A stretch of DNA of 36,784 nucleotides from an uncultured Bacteroidia bacterium (GCA_905478335.1 CAJQIC010000003.1:1-36784); one strand, 5' to 3'. Counted from the first letter of the stretch, positions 15,986-25,647 are shown. Notes: generated from the letters alone by a model not told the origin. A program made the numbers and translations.

Positions 15986-18592
15986 GTGGCAAAAGTAAAA
16001 CAGGATAGCGAAACTCCGTTAATGCGTCAATACGGACAAATTAAGGTGAAATACCCAGGAGCTATGGTGCTATTTAGGGTAGGCGACTTTTATGAAACAT
16101 TTAATGAAGACGCCGTAAAAGCCTCTGAGATATTGGACATCGTGCTTACCAAGCGAGCCAATGGAAAAGTAAGTCATGTACAACTGGCTGGTTTTCCACA
16201 CCATGCCTTAGACACTTATCTTCCAAAATTGGTTAGGGCTGGTCAGCGAGTTGCGATTTGTGACCAACTTGAGGAACCGCAAAAAGGGAAAAAATTAGTG
16301 AAGCGTGGCGTGACCGAATTGGTTACACCTGGAGTGACGTATAACGACAAAGTTCTTGAGGCCAGACAAAGTAACTATTTGGCAGCAGTGACTTTTGATA
16401 AAAATGTGTTGGGTGCCGCATTTTTGGATATCTCGACAGGAGAATTCATGGTTGCTGAAGGTAGCACGGATTTTATAGAGAAGTTGCTTCAAAATCTTAA
16501 CCCTCCAGAAATACTCTATGCCAAACCACAACGCAAAAAGTTTGAAGCTTTGGTTGGCAAAGACCGCCATGTATATAGTTTAGACGACTGGATCTTTACC
16601 TATGATTTTGGACACGATAGGCTTGTACAGCACTTCCAAACGACAAATTTGAAAGGGTTTGGGATCGAAAATCAACTGTTATCGATAGCGGCTGCAGGAG
16701 CCTGTTTACACTATTTGGAGCAAACGCATCATACGTTTGTAGACCACATTACGTCTATTAGTCGGCTTGAGGAAGACACCTATGTGTGGATGGATAATTT
16801 TACCGTTAGAAATCTTGAAATCATTTACCCAAACCATGCCAACGGCAAAAGCCTGCTGCAGATTCTAGATCAAACCAGCACCCCTATGGGCGGCCGATTA
16901 ATCAAGAAGTGGTTGGTTCTACCCTTAAAATCGTTGGAGCAAATTGAGTTGAGACATCGAGTTGTTGGTTTTTTTGTCAATAACAATGCATTGGCTCAAA
17001 CCTTTACGTCACAGCTAAAGCAAATAGGAGATCTTGAACGTCTCATATCAAAAGTAGCCGTACAGCGCGTAAACCCTAGAGAGTTGGTTCAATTAAAAAG
17101 ATCCTTAACGGCTGTTTCTAGTTTACGCGAAGAAGGAAAACAGACAGGTCATGATGATTTGATTCAACTTATGAATCAAATTGTTCCATGCACAGAATTG
17201 GTTGACCGCATTGAAAACGAAATTGCTGAAAATCCGCCAATGCTTGTAAACAAAGGTGGCGTATTTGCAGATGGCGTGAATGAAGACCTGGACGAATTAA
17301 GGAAGCTTGCTTTTTCTGGTAAAGATTACTTAGTGCAGCTTCAGCAGAGGGAGATTGAAAAAACTGGTATTACCTCACTTAAAATCGCATTCAATAACGT
17401 ATTTGGATACTACATTGAGGTCAAAAACACACATAAAGACAAGGTTCCTGAAGAGTGGATACGCAAGCAAACTTTGGTTAATGCCGAGCGATACATCACC
17501 CAAGAACTAAAGGAATATGAGCAAAAGATTCTGACGGCAGAAGAAAAGATTCTTGTGATAGAAACCGAGATGTACAAAGATTTTGTCGACTCGATACAAC
17601 AATATGTTGGTCATATCCAATTGAATGCACGTGTTATTGCCCAAGTAGACTGTTTGGTTTCCTTTGGACTTATTTCATTTGCAAACGACTACTGTAAACC
17701 TTTGGTCGACGACACCAAAACCTTAGCCCTCGTTGGTTGCCGACATCCTGTTATTGAGCATCAACTGCCGCATGGAGAATCGTACATACCAAACGACCTG
17801 ATGCTAAATGCGGAAACACAGCAACTCATTATACTTACAGGGCCAAATATGTCTGGTAAGAGTGCTTTGCTTCGACAAACGGCGCTGGCAGTTGTATTGG
17901 CACAAATTGGCTGTTTTGTTCCGGCAAAACATGCACAGATTGGTTTGGTAGACAAAATATATACACGTGTTGGAGCTTCTGACAACATCAGCCAAGGTGA
18001 AAGTACGTTTATGGTTGAAATGACTGAAACGGCTAGCATACTGAATAACATTTCGGAAAGAAGCTTGATACTTCTAGATGAGATTGGACGAGGCACGAGC
18101 ACCTACGATGGGGTTTCTTTGGCATGGGCCATTGCCGAGTTTATTGCCAATCATCCGTCCAAGCCAAAAACATTGTTCGCAACACATTATCATGAATTAA
18201 ACGAGCTAGAAGTTAAGAACGAATCGGTAGTCAATTACCACGTTACCACTAAAGAAGTAGGCAAAAAAGTACTGTTCTTAAGAAAAATAGAAAAAGGCGG
18301 AAGTGAGCACAGTTTTGGTATTCACGTTGCCCGAATGGCCGGTGTGCCTAAGCCCGTGTTAAAACGAGCCGATCAGATATTGGCACAATTGGAGAAAGAA
18401 AGGACACATTTGAGCGGCCGAGACCGTATGAAACAATTGTCGCCAAACGATTATCAATTGAATTTGTTCTCTATAGACGACCCAAAACTTAAAGCACTTA
18501 GTGAGGAGCTTAGCCAGCTTGACACCAATACCCTTACTCCTATTGAAGCGTTATTGAAATTGAATGAAATTAAGAAGATTCTGGAAGAATAA
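15986..18592 (+). CDS. mutS: DNA mismatch repair protein MutS
   Basis: An 868-residue MutS. The mismatch-recognition Phe-X-Glu is present in RVGDFYETF (F35, E37). Connector, lever and clamp domains follow. The ABC-type ATPase has Walker A TGPNMSGKSALL (about 618-629), Walker B LILLDEIGRGTSTYDG (about 694-709) and the conserved FATHYHELNELE. It detects base mismatches and short loops and recruits MutL using ATP. The start codon is GTG; the next Met is at residue 13, within a conserved N-terminal stretch (ETPLMRQYGQIK), so GTG is preferred. Length and domain order are normal. The subtilisin gene downstream starts inside its last codons. Confidence 0.97.
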   Translation: MAKVKQDSETPLMRQYGQIKVKYPGAMVLFRVGDFYETFNEDAVKASEILDIVLTKRANGKVSHVQLAGFPHHALDTYLPKLVRAGQRVAICDQLEEPQKGKKLVKRGVTELVTPGVTYNDKVLEARQSNYLAAVTFDKNVLGAAFLDISTGEFMVAEGSTDFIEKLLQNLNPPEILYAKPQRKKFEALVGKDRHVYSLDDWIFTYDFGHDRLVQHFQTTNLKGFGIENQLLSIAAAGACLHYLEQTHHTFVDHITSISRLEEDTYVWMDNFTVRNLEIIYPNHANGKSLLQILDQTSTPMGGRLIKKWLVLPLKSLEQIELRHRVVGFFVNNNALAQTFTSQLKQIGDLERLISKVAVQRVNPRELVQLKRSLTAVSSLREEGKQTGHDDLIQLMNQIVPCTELVDRIENEIAENPPMLVNKGGVFADGVNEDLDELRKLAFSGKDYLVQLQQREIEKTGITSLKIAFNNVFGYYIEVKNTHKDKVPEEWIRKQTLVNAERYITQELKEYEQKILTAEEKILVIETEMYKDFVDSIQQYVGHIQLNARVIAQVDCLVSFGLISFANDYCKPLVDDTKTLALVGCRHPVIEHQLPHGESYIPNDLMLNAETQQLIILTGPNMSGKSALLRQTALAVVLAQIGCFVPAKHAQIGLVDKIYTRVGASDNISQGESTFMVEMTETASILNNISERSLILLDEIGRGTSTYDGVSLAWAIAEFIANHPSKPKTLFATHYHELNELEVKNESVVNYHVTTKEVGKKVLFLRKIEKGGSEHSFGIHVARMAGVPKPVLKRADQILAQLEKERTHLSGRDRMKQLSPNDYQLNLFSIDDPKLKALSEELSQLDTNTLTPIEALLKLNEIKKILEE
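15990..15997 (-). promoter_or_regulatory. -7 element for the TrmH-family gene, inside mutS
   Basis: Minus-strand TACTTTTG matches TAnnTTTG exactly, 21 nt upstream of the methyltransferase ATG and inside the first codons of mutS. It implies overlapping divergent transcription units. No clear -33 TTG is seen. Confidence 0.4.
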
Positions 18593-20084
18593 GGTAGCCA
18601 TACTAACCGTTGTTTTAACCACAACGCAGGTATACGGTCAAAACAGTTGGGTGTATTTCTCAGACAAATGCGCTGCATTTTCAACTTTGGACGATGAAGT
18701 ATGCGAAACGTATGTGGAATCCATCGAAGCCCTCGGTGTAAATGTTGTCGGCACATCTAAATGGTTTAATGCGGCTTGTGTAAAGGGCCACCCAACGATG
18801 TTGCGGGCTTTAAATTTTGTAGACAGCATTGTACCGTTAAAGACCTACAAAACCACAAATTATTCAATTCAACAAAGTCAAGAAACGTTTAATTACGGCA
18901 ATAGCGATTGGCAGCTTGAAATGGTAGGACTCGACACTTTTCATAAGTTGGGATACACAGGAAAAAATGTGACCATTGGTTTGTTTGATGGCGGGTTTTA
19001 CAAGGCCGATACGGTGCACGCTTTTGATTCTTTATGGCAACAAGGACGTATCAAAGGGTATTGGGATTTTATCACTGAAGACACAAGTATTTTTTGGGAA
19101 TACGACGGTCATGGCAAATATGTTTTGTCTATTGTTGGAGCCAACTGGCCAGACTCGATGATGGGCGCAGCACCAGATGCGAACTTCTTATTGGCCCGTA
19201 CCGAAGACGTAAGCTCAGAAAAAAGGCTTGAAGAATACGCCTGGGTTAAGGCCATGGAATGGGCGGCAGACCTTAACGTTGACATCATTCATTCATCATT
19301 AGGTTATTCCGTTTTCGACACCTTGCAAGGTGACTACACCTATGCAGATATGGACGGAGAATCAACCATAATTACAAGGGCTACAGATATTGCGTTCTCT
19401 AAAGGCATATTCGTGACCAACAGCGCAGGCAATGAGGGTGAAGACGAATGGCATTACATCACTGCACCTTGTGATGGCAAACATGTATTGTGTGTGGGTT
19501 CGGTAGACTCTAATCAACAACACTCTCCCTTTTCTTCTTATGGTCCTTCCGCCGACGGACGTGTTAAACCAGATGTTGTGGCTATGGGACAAGGCGTTAC
19601 GTATATCAATAATCAAGCGAATCTGCGCACTGGAAGCGGGACGTCGTTTTCTGGACCGATCATAGCCGGCTTTGTAGCGTGTTTAAAACAAGCTTGGCCA
19701 TCACTAACCAATCAACAGATTTATGAAGCCGTAATTCAAAGCGCTGACCGTTATTCAAATCCTGACACAGCGTATGGTTATGGTCTTCCTAACATACTTG
19801 TTGCAGACTCCTTGTTGTCGGTGTTTTCGTCTATAAAAACGTTAGAAAATGAAATAGTGGCGGTCTATCCAAACCCTGCGTCAAAAAAAGTAACCATTCG
19901 TGGATCTCGAAACATCTTACATGTCGAAATTATCGATTACCTAGGTCAAACAGTTAAGCGTATTGCCGTTAATCCGATTGCGGAGTTGGAAGTTGATTGC
20001 AGCAACTCAACAGCCGGCATGTATGTGCTGAGAGTTCGTTTCCAAAACGGAAATGTTTCTAGCCAAAAAATTCTTATTGAATAG
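18564..20084 (+). CDS. Secreted subtilisin-like (S8) protease with T9SS domain
   Basis: A 506-residue protein. A basic signal peptide (MKLRRFWKNKVAILTVVLTTTQVYGQ) is followed by a propeptide-like region to about residue 110. The S8 catalytic domain has Asp142 (GLFDGGF), His183 (DGHGKYV), the oxyanion Asn290 (NSAGNEG) and Ser361 (GTSFSGP), so the triad is complete. From about 430 there is a T9SS type A sorting domain (VYPNPASKKVTIRG ... GMYVLRVRFQNGNVSSQKILIE). It is a surface or extracellular peptidase, most likely for protein scavenging or maturation. The ATG lies 29 nt inside the end of mutS. This start is supported by the complete signal peptide, and the overlap suggests read-through transcription from mutS. 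Confidence 0.93.
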   Translation: MKLRRFWKNKVAILTVVLTTTQVYGQNSWVYFSDKCAAFSTLDDEVCETYVESIEALGVNVVGTSKWFNAACVKGHPTMLRALNFVDSIVPLKTYKTTNYSIQQSQETFNYGNSDWQLEMVGLDTFHKLGYTGKNVTIGLFDGGFYKADTVHAFDSLWQQGRIKGYWDFITEDTSIFWEYDGHGKYVLSIVGANWPDSMMGAAPDANFLLARTEDVSSEKRLEEYAWVKAMEWAADLNVDIIHSSLGYSVFDTLQGDYTYADMDGESTIITRATDIAFSKGIFVTNSAGNEGEDEWHYITAPCDGKHVLCVGSVDSNQQHSPFSSYGPSADGRVKPDVVAMGQGVTYINNQANLRTGSGTSFSGPIIAGFVACLKQAWPSLTNQQIYEAVIQSADRYSNPDTAYGYGLPNILVADSLLSVFSSIKTLENEIVAVYPNPASKKVTIRGSRNILHVEIIDYLGQTVKRIAVNPIAELEVDCSNSTAGMYVLRVRFQNGNVSSQKILIE

Positions 20085-20085
20085 T

Positions 20086-20823
20086 CTACAATTCTGTCGG
20101 ATTAACTCCGAAGAATGTTTTGAAACATTTGGAAAAGTAACTCAGGCTGGTGAAACCGGCTTTAGCGGATATTTCAGAAAGATTTCCATAACCCAAGTCA
20201 ATCAAATCTCGGCTTCTTTTGAGTCGATATTCTCTGATAAACTGGCTAACTGACTTATTGCATATTCTTTTTAATTTCTTTTGCAATGCCGACGTACTAA
20301 TCGACAAACCCGAAGCCAGGTCGACCATACCAAAATTGGGGTTACTAATTTCTCCTTCAATGATTAATTTCACACTTTTGATAAAGCGATCATCTTGCGA
20401 TTCTACAGTAATTTTAGCCGGTTCATTTTGAATGGTTTGAATCAGCTTTCTTCTTGTCTCAATGGTGTTTCTAATTTTTATGACTAACTCTTCCATCCGA
20501 AACGGCTTAGTTAAGTAATCGTCTGCACCAAACTCAAGTCCTTCTAACCGCGCTTCAAACCCAGCCTTCGCTGTTAAGAATATAACGGGAACCAGTTGCG
20601 TCAATTCGTTAGATTTTAATTCTTTAAGCATTTCAAATCCATCTTTGATGGGCATCATGACGTCTGATATGACGATATCTGGAATAGACTTCATAATTAA
20701 CTCGAAACCTGCTTGGCCATCGTTGGCCGTTTCCACGGTATACCCCTTTACGCTTAAAAGATCCGACAGTGTTTGCCGCAGATTCGCCTCATCCTCTACA
20801 ATTATTACTTTGGTCTTTGTCAT
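20086..20823 (-). CDS. Response regulator with AraC-type output domain
   Basis: A 245-residue two-component regulator. The receiver domain (about 1-125) has the acidic pair EDE (10-12), the phospho-acceptor Asp54 (VISDVMMP), Thr in IFLTAK and Lys in LTKPF. The C-terminal about 100 residues are an AraC/XylS double HTH (MVDLASGLSISTSALQKKLKRI ... LSEISAKAGFTSLSYFSKCFKTFFGVNP). It should act as a DNA-binding regulator controlled by one of the neighbouring kinases. It ends 2 nt after the convergent protease gene. The receiver closely resembles that of the divergent stand-alone receiver. Confidence 0.94.
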   Translation of the reverse strand: MTKTKVIIVEDEANLRQTLSDLLSVKGYTVETANDGQAGFELIMKSIPDIVISDVMMPIKDGFEMLKELKSNELTQLVPVIFLTAKAGFEARLEGLEFGADDYLTKPFRMEELVIKIRNTIETRRKLIQTIQNEPAKITVESQDDRFIKSVKLIIEGEISNPNFGMVDLASGLSISTSALQKKLKRICNKSVSQFIREYRLKRSRDLIDLGYGNLSEISAKAGFTSLSYFSKCFKTFFGVNPTEL

Positions 20824-20855
20824 TATTGCATTTATGGTTTTCGAAGGTTAGTACT

Positions 20856-20863
20856 CAAAGTTA
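20856..20863 (-). promoter_or_regulatory. -7 element upstream of the AraC-type regulator
   Basis: Minus-strand TAACTTTG is an exact TAnnTTTG match, 32 nt upstream of the ATG. No obvious -33 TTG is seen 19-21 nt further upstream. Confidence 0.45.
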
Positions 20864-20933
20864 CAATTTTCGTTGTGTCAGATATGTTGTATGTGAAGAA
20901 TAAAATGTTAATTCGAAAGTAATAGGTCATTTT

Positions 20934-21296
20934 ATGAAGTCGTCTAATACCGTTTTAGTCATTGAAGATGAAAAACAGGTTCGTGAAAGCATTGTGGATA
21001 TACTAACACTCAAAGGTTATCAAACCATTGAAGCAGCAGATGGATCAACTGGGTTTGAACTCGCCAAAAAGCATATTCCTGATGTGGTTTTGTGTGATAT
21101 CAAGATGCCGTTTATGAATGGCTTCGAAACCATCTCTAAGTTTAAAGGAAACAGCTTAACCAAATACATCAAGTTTATTTTTTTAACGGCTAAGATCGAG
21201 GAAGAGAATAGACAGCTAGGTCTAAAATTAGGTGCAACAGCCTATATCACCAAACCATTTACGGTTGAAGAATTGCTATCAGCCATTGAGTCGTAG
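20934..21296 (+). CDS. Stand-alone receiver domain (CheY-like)
   Basis: A 120-residue single-domain response regulator with EDE (11-13), the phospho-acceptor Asp55 (VLCDIKMP), Thr in IFLTAK and Lys in ITKPF. There is no output domain, so it must act by protein contact or as a phosphate shuttle or sink. It resembles the receiver of the AraC-type regulator transcribed away from it over much of its length (both have KGY, GFEL, K-x-IPD, GFE, LT, IFLTAK, TKPF-x-x-EEL), which points to duplication. It converges on the hybrid kinase gene with a 2-nt gap. Confidence 0.93.
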   Translation: MKSSNTVLVIEDEKQVRESIVDILTLKGYQTIEAADGSTGFELAKKHIPDVVLCDIKMPFMNGFETISKFKGNSLTKYIKFIFLTAKIEEENRQLGLKLGATAYITKPFTVEELLSAIES

Positions 21297-21298
21297 AC

Positions 21299-21760
21299 TT
21301 AGACATTTAGATTATAGGCTAACGTCACGATAAAAGTCGTTTTTTCACCCAACGAACTTTCGACAGACACTTTCCCTCCATTAAGTTCTATGTAATCTTT
21401 CACAATGACCAACCCAAGCCCTGTGCCTGAAATATCGCCTACATTGGAGCAACGGTAAAAAGTTTGAAACAAATCGTTTAGTTCGTCTTTGGGAATACCA
21501 ATTCCAAAATCAATGACTTCAACCTCACAAAACTTCTCTTTGAAATGAATGTTAACCGCTGGATTAACAGCTCTCGAATATTTGAACGCATTGGCAAGTA
21601 GGTTTTCGAAAGCATGATTTACGGTACGTTTGTCAAATTCAAATAACCTAGGAGATCCATGCACATGAAACTCAACAAACCTTCCGTCTGTTTGAATGTC
21701 TTCACAAGATTGAACAGCTTGTTTCAAACAGGTTACAATATCGTTTTCTTGAAAGTCGAC
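21299..21760 (-). pseudogene. ATPase domain of a frameshifted histidine kinase
   Basis: This frame encodes the HATPase_c domain that the upstream kinase fragment lacks: N box FENLLANAFKYS, G1 box VIDFGIGIP, F region FQTFYRC, G2 box GTGLGLVIVKDYIEL, ending TFIVTLAYNLNV. Reading back past the only possible start (TTG at 21727) the frame continues VDFQENDIVTCLKQAVQSC, which is normal linker sequence between HisKA and HATPase. The intact gene would therefore be 21299-23256 with a change of one base near 21750-21775. As given, this part has no good start codon and would not be attached to a phospho-accepting His. Confidence 0.75.
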
Positions 21761-23256
21761 TGATACTGATTGGACGAAAACTCCCCTAAAATTAACACAT
21801 CATCCATCAAGTCAGTCATGCGTTTGACTTCATTCTCTATCCGTTTTTCAGCTTTATTAAAGAGATCCTCGTCCATTGATGTGTCTGATTCATGTAACAT
21901 CGAAATGAGTTCTACATTGCTCTGAATAACCGATAGCGGAGTCCTAAATTGATGTGAAGCCGTTGCCACAAACCTTGGCTTTAACTCGCTTAATTCTTTT
22001 TCTGTCTGTAAGGCAATTTCTAAATCGTCTTTGGTCTGTTGCAACTCCAAGGTTCTAGTCTTTACTTCAGCTTCCAATGTTTTTGTAAAGCTATCCCTCA
22101 ATTTATCCGCTTCAACTCGTGCAGTCACATCCCTTATCATTCCAAACATTCTTGCAACACGACCGTCTTTTAACTGAAACTGAGCAATGGTCTGAATATA
22201 TTTTTTTGTACCTGAAGGTAAAACCATATCAAAAAGTAATTCCATCTCGGTTTTACCTTTAATCGCTGTATCTAGATTTTTTAATGTTTCTTCCTTTGTC
22301 TCTGGGTTTAAAGATTCAACGAAGACTTCAGCGAAATTTATTTGTTCGCCATATTTGCGTTCATATATGTCATAAATCGTTTCATCACAAACGATTTTAC
22401 CTGTCCCTAAATTCCAATCAAAAATTCCGATGTTTCCAGCCCTTACAGCCATATCCAAGCGTTCTTGACTGCGCCTTAATAATTCGCTTCTATTGTAATC
22501 CTTGGTTATGTCTTGAACCGTGCCCATAGACCTGTAACACCTGCCTTTCGAATCAAACACAGATTCCATGGCCACTCGAACATATTTCAACCCACCATCG
22601 GCCATTAAGATTCTATGATCCAAAAAGAATGGTTTTTGGCTTTGTAAATGTTTAACTACATTCTGTTTGACAATCTCTAAGTCGTTTGTGTGAACAGAAC
22701 CCCAATAATGCTTAGCTGTCAGACAGGTATCTTCTGGGAATCCAAATATGTGAATCAACTCTTTTGAACAATAGTATTGATCAGAAGCATAGTCATATTC
22801 AAACCGGCCAAGCTTAGCTATTTTTTGCGCTTGTTCCAGTTGTTCTTGTTTGACCAAAACCTCTTTCATAATGTTGTGTCGTTCGATGGCATAGGTAAAG
22901 GTCTTATACAAAACATGCTCATTATAATCGCCTTTCATTAGATAATCTTGAGCACCTAATTTGATCGCGTTCAGAGCAATGCTTTTATCCATATACCCGG
23001 TTAATGCAACAATCGGAACGTCACTATTGAGCTCAACGATCTTCTCTATAGATCGTAAACCTCGTGAATCAGGTAAACTTAGATCTACGAGTATTAAATC
23101 GTAACCACTGTTGGACTCGATTGCGCTAAGCCCTTCTTTAAGGGTAGGTTTGATATCGATGTGAATTTGCTTTGGAATGTGTCTGACAAATTCTTGAAAA
23201 ATATAGGCATCGTCAGCATTATCTTCAATATACAAGATGGTTAAGCTATCGTTCAT
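21733..23256 (-). pseudogene. Receiver-PAS-PAS-HisKA histidine kinase, cut by a frameshift
   Basis: 507 residues hold a receiver domain (1-125; EDN 11-13, Asp58 in ILVDLSLPD, but MKGDY in place of the usual TKP), a first PAS with PAC (about 137-252), a second PAS with PAC (about 258-382), a short coiled coil (ETRT-like EVKTRTLELQQTKDDLE), and the HisKA dimerisation domain with His435 in ATASHQFRTPLS. The frame then ends in STFKKTIL a few residues after LMDDVLILGEFSSNQYQ, before any ATPase domain. That domain lies directly downstream in the -1 frame. Without it the protein could receive or pass phosphate but not autophosphorylate. It overlaps the upstream receiver gene by 4 nt (ATGA). Confidence 0.8.
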
Positions 23257-23687
23257 TTTTTACTTGGCAATTGGGCTATGTTTAACCAAAACTTTTTAAC
23301 CGACATCATGGTATCGTATAAAGAAGTCACATCTACAGGCTTAGTAATAAAGCAGTTAACATGAGCATTATAACTATCAAAAATATCTAGAGGCGAACTT
23401 GAAGTAGATAAAATGATAATTGGTAAGTGGCTATAGTCCTCATGCCCACGCACCTCTTTAAGCACTTCTAAACCATTCTTTTTGGGTAGATTAAAATCGA
23501 GCAAAACTATGTCGGGTGTTTGAACGCTGGCAAATTGTTCCCTTTTGAAAATATAGTCAACGGCTTGCTCACCATCCCTTACAGCAGATAAATCATCAAA
23601 CATCTGATACTTTTTCAAAACGTATTTCATAATAACTATGTCGTCATAGCTATCCTCAACCAACAATACATTTGGATGCTTAGTCAA
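23253..23687 (-). CDS. Rcp1-like single-domain response regulator
   Basis: A 144-residue receiver with EDSYDD (11-16), the phospho-acceptor Asp64 (VLLDFNLPKKNG), STSSSP and ITKPVD. The EDxxDD opening, the DFNLPKKNG phosphorylation loop and the C-terminal extension KKFWLNIAQLP are typical of the Rcp1 group that partners phytochrome-like and PAS kinases. It overlaps the kinase gene upstream by 8 nt and the hybrid kinase downstream by 4 nt, so the three are one operon. Phosphate probably passes from the three-PAS kinase to this protein. Confidence 0.93.
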   Translation of the reverse strand: MTKHPNVLLVEDSYDDIVIMKYVLKKYQMFDDLSAVRDGEQAVDYIFKREQFASVQTPDIVLLDFNLPKKNGLEVLKEVRGHEDYSHLPIIILSTSSSPLDIFDSYNAHVNCFITKPVDVTSLYDTMMSVKKFWLNIAQLPSKK

Positions 23688-25647
23688 ACGCTGGATTTTT
23701 AGGTAGGGTTATAATAAACGTGGTGCCTTGATTCAGTTCTGATACAAATCGAATGCTTCCTCCATGCATGTTTATTACTTTTTTTACAATAGATAAGCCT
23801 ATTCCAGTACCTGAATACTCATCCCTAGTATGCAATCGTTGAAAAATATCAAAAATTCTATCATGGTATTTTTCATCAATACCAATTCCATTGTCGGAAA
23901 TGGAAATTTCATGGCCCGATTTACTTTCGGTATGAGAGACCGTAATAATAGGCTTATTATCAGCACTTTGAAATTTCATTGCATTACTCAAGATGTTTAG
24001 AAAAACACTTTGCAACTGTCCAGCATCAGCTTGTATTATTGGGAGTTCTTCGGTGATGTGCAACTCCGCTTTCGTTTGTTGTATGACAATACTTAAGTCC
24101 TCAACTACAGACGATAAAAGCTGATTTAAATCTACATTAGATAATACAAGTCCTTTGTCGTCTACTCGACTAAATGAAAGTAAATCCACGATAAGAGAAC
24201 GCATTCGGGTTGACGCTTCCTGAGCCCTAGTAATATACTCGTTAGACTGATCGTCTAAGGCGTCTTTAGAATTCATCATTAAGAGTTGCAAATAACTCGT
24301 AATTACTCTTAACGGTTCTTGCAAATCATGAGACGCAACATAAGCAAACCTTTTTAGCTCATCGTTGGTTTGGGTGAGCTGTTCGAGAGACCGACTTAAC
24401 TTTTTATTGGTATTGTCAATTTCTGTAAGGTCCAAAACAGTTGACCAGATATTATCCTCTCCGTCTAACGATTGAATAATTTGTCCATGGAGTAAGACTG
24501 GATACCGATGGCCACTTTTATGTATGTACTCTTTCTTATAGGGCCCATATTTACCTGTTTTGTCTAGAGATTGGAGTTGAATAGTCTCTTGCTCTTCATA
24601 TTCAATTGGTGTCAGGTCCCAATACGAAAGCTCGTTTAGCTCATCAGTGGTATACCCTGTAAACCGCTCAAATTCGGAATTAGTGTCAATGAATTTTCCA
24701 TCCATATGGTTACGCGCCAGACCTATAGGTGCCAAGTCAAAAAATGCTTCTAACTGCCTTTCGCTATATAGTAGCCGACTATACGCCACTTTCTCTTTCG
24801 TTATATCATGATTTACCCCAACCATCCTCGAGGTTTTACTTGCTTTATCAATCACAACATTAGCTCTTGCATGAATGTGCTTCACATTTCCACTTCCAGT
24901 AATTATTCGGAATTCATGATTAAATGCCGGCCCACCGTCTAAAGCTGTTTGAACCGCCGCTTCAGCGGCCTCTTTATCATCAGGGTGGATGGTAACAGTC
25001 CATGCGTCGAAAGCTTGACTAAATTTTGCCTTATCAATGCCATACAAATCGTACATGGAATCATCCCAAAGCAACACATTGTTTGTGACGTCCCAGTCCC
25101 AAACACCGATATTTCCCAAACTCAATGAAAGATCAAGACGTTCAATAGTTTGTCGCAGTGATTTTTCAATTTCTATGCGGTTGGATATATTTAGTACCGT
25201 AACGACGATATCGTAGTCTGTCTTAGTACTAATAAATGTTAGACCTGCTTCAATAGGTAAATGTACATTGTCAATTGTTCGTGCTGTTAAACCAGTGTGT
25301 TTATGAAACTTAACGCTATCTGATTCTTGACCCAGACCTTTTGGTCGTTGGTAAGATAAATTTGGGATAAATAAATCAATTGGCTTTCCTATTATTTGAT
25401 TGATTGATCCTATTAGGCTTTGAAATCGTTTGTTTGCCTGCAATATTTCACCCGTTACGCTTATAACCGCTCTGGGATAAAAAGCGTACTCTATTTGGTA
25501 GGATTTTTGAGCTGTTATCGGTCCTTCTTTTGTTGAAGACCGCTTAGATTCATATTCATTGAGCTTTGTTTCTAAGTCGGCAATGCGTGCTTGGTAATGC
25601 GCCACAGTGCGCTCCAATTGCCGTACGTTTTGCTCTTCTGCTCGCAT
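23680..25647 (-). CDS. Three-PAS sensor histidine kinase
   Basis: 655 residues without membrane segments. An N-terminal coiled coil (about 1-35; NVRQLERTVAHYQARIADLE) leads to PAS1 (about 50-155), PAS2 of the PAS_3 type (about 168-290; IGVWDWDVTNN, HPDDKEAA) and PAS3 (about 293-412; DLAPIGLARNHMDGKFIDTN). The HisKA domain has His440 in YVASHDLQEPLRVITSYLQLL, the form common in Bacteroidota and phytochrome-type kinases. HATPase_c contains LNILSNAMKFQ, ISDNGIGID and GTGIGLSIVKKVINMHGG. It is a cytoplasmic kinase, signal unknown; no flavin-binding NCRFLQ motif or bilin-binding domain is present. It heads the operon with the Rcp1-like receiver and the broken hybrid kinase. Confidence 0.94.
   Translation of the reverse strand: MRAEEQNVRQLERTVAHYQARIADLETKLNEYESKRSSTKEGPITAQKSYQIEYAFYPRAVISVTGEILQANKRFQSLIGSINQIIGKPIDLFIPNLSYQRPKGLGQESDSVKFHKHTGLTARTIDNVHLPIEAGLTFISTKTDYDIVVTVLNISNRIEIEKSLRQTIERLDLSLSLGNIGVWDWDVTNNVLLWDDSMYDLYGIDKAKFSQAFDAWTVTIHPDDKEAAEAAVQTALDGGPAFNHEFRIITGSGNVKHIHARANVVIDKASKTSRMVGVNHDITKEKVAYSRLLYSERQLEAFFDLAPIGLARNHMDGKFIDTNSEFERFTGYTTDELNELSYWDLTPIEYEEQETIQLQSLDKTGKYGPYKKEYIHKSGHRYPVLLHGQIIQSLDGEDNIWSTVLDLTEIDNTNKKLSRSLEQLTQTNDELKRFAYVASHDLQEPLRVITSYLQLLMMNSKDALDDQSNEYITRAQEASTRMRSLIVDLLSFSRVDDKGLVLSNVDLNQLLSSVVEDLSIVIQQTKAELHITEELPIIQADAGQLQSVFLNILSNAMKFQSADNKPIITVSHTESKSGHEISISDNGIGIDEKYHDRIFDIFQRLHTRDEYSGTGIGLSIVKKVINMHGGSIRFVSELNQGTTFIITLPKNPAFD

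Noticed and set aside
21733-21775. Programmed -1 frameshift in the hybrid kinase
   Set aside because: No slippery heptamer in the correct phase; tRNAs on TTC AAG AAA would not re-pair one base back. A mutation or sequence error is simpler.
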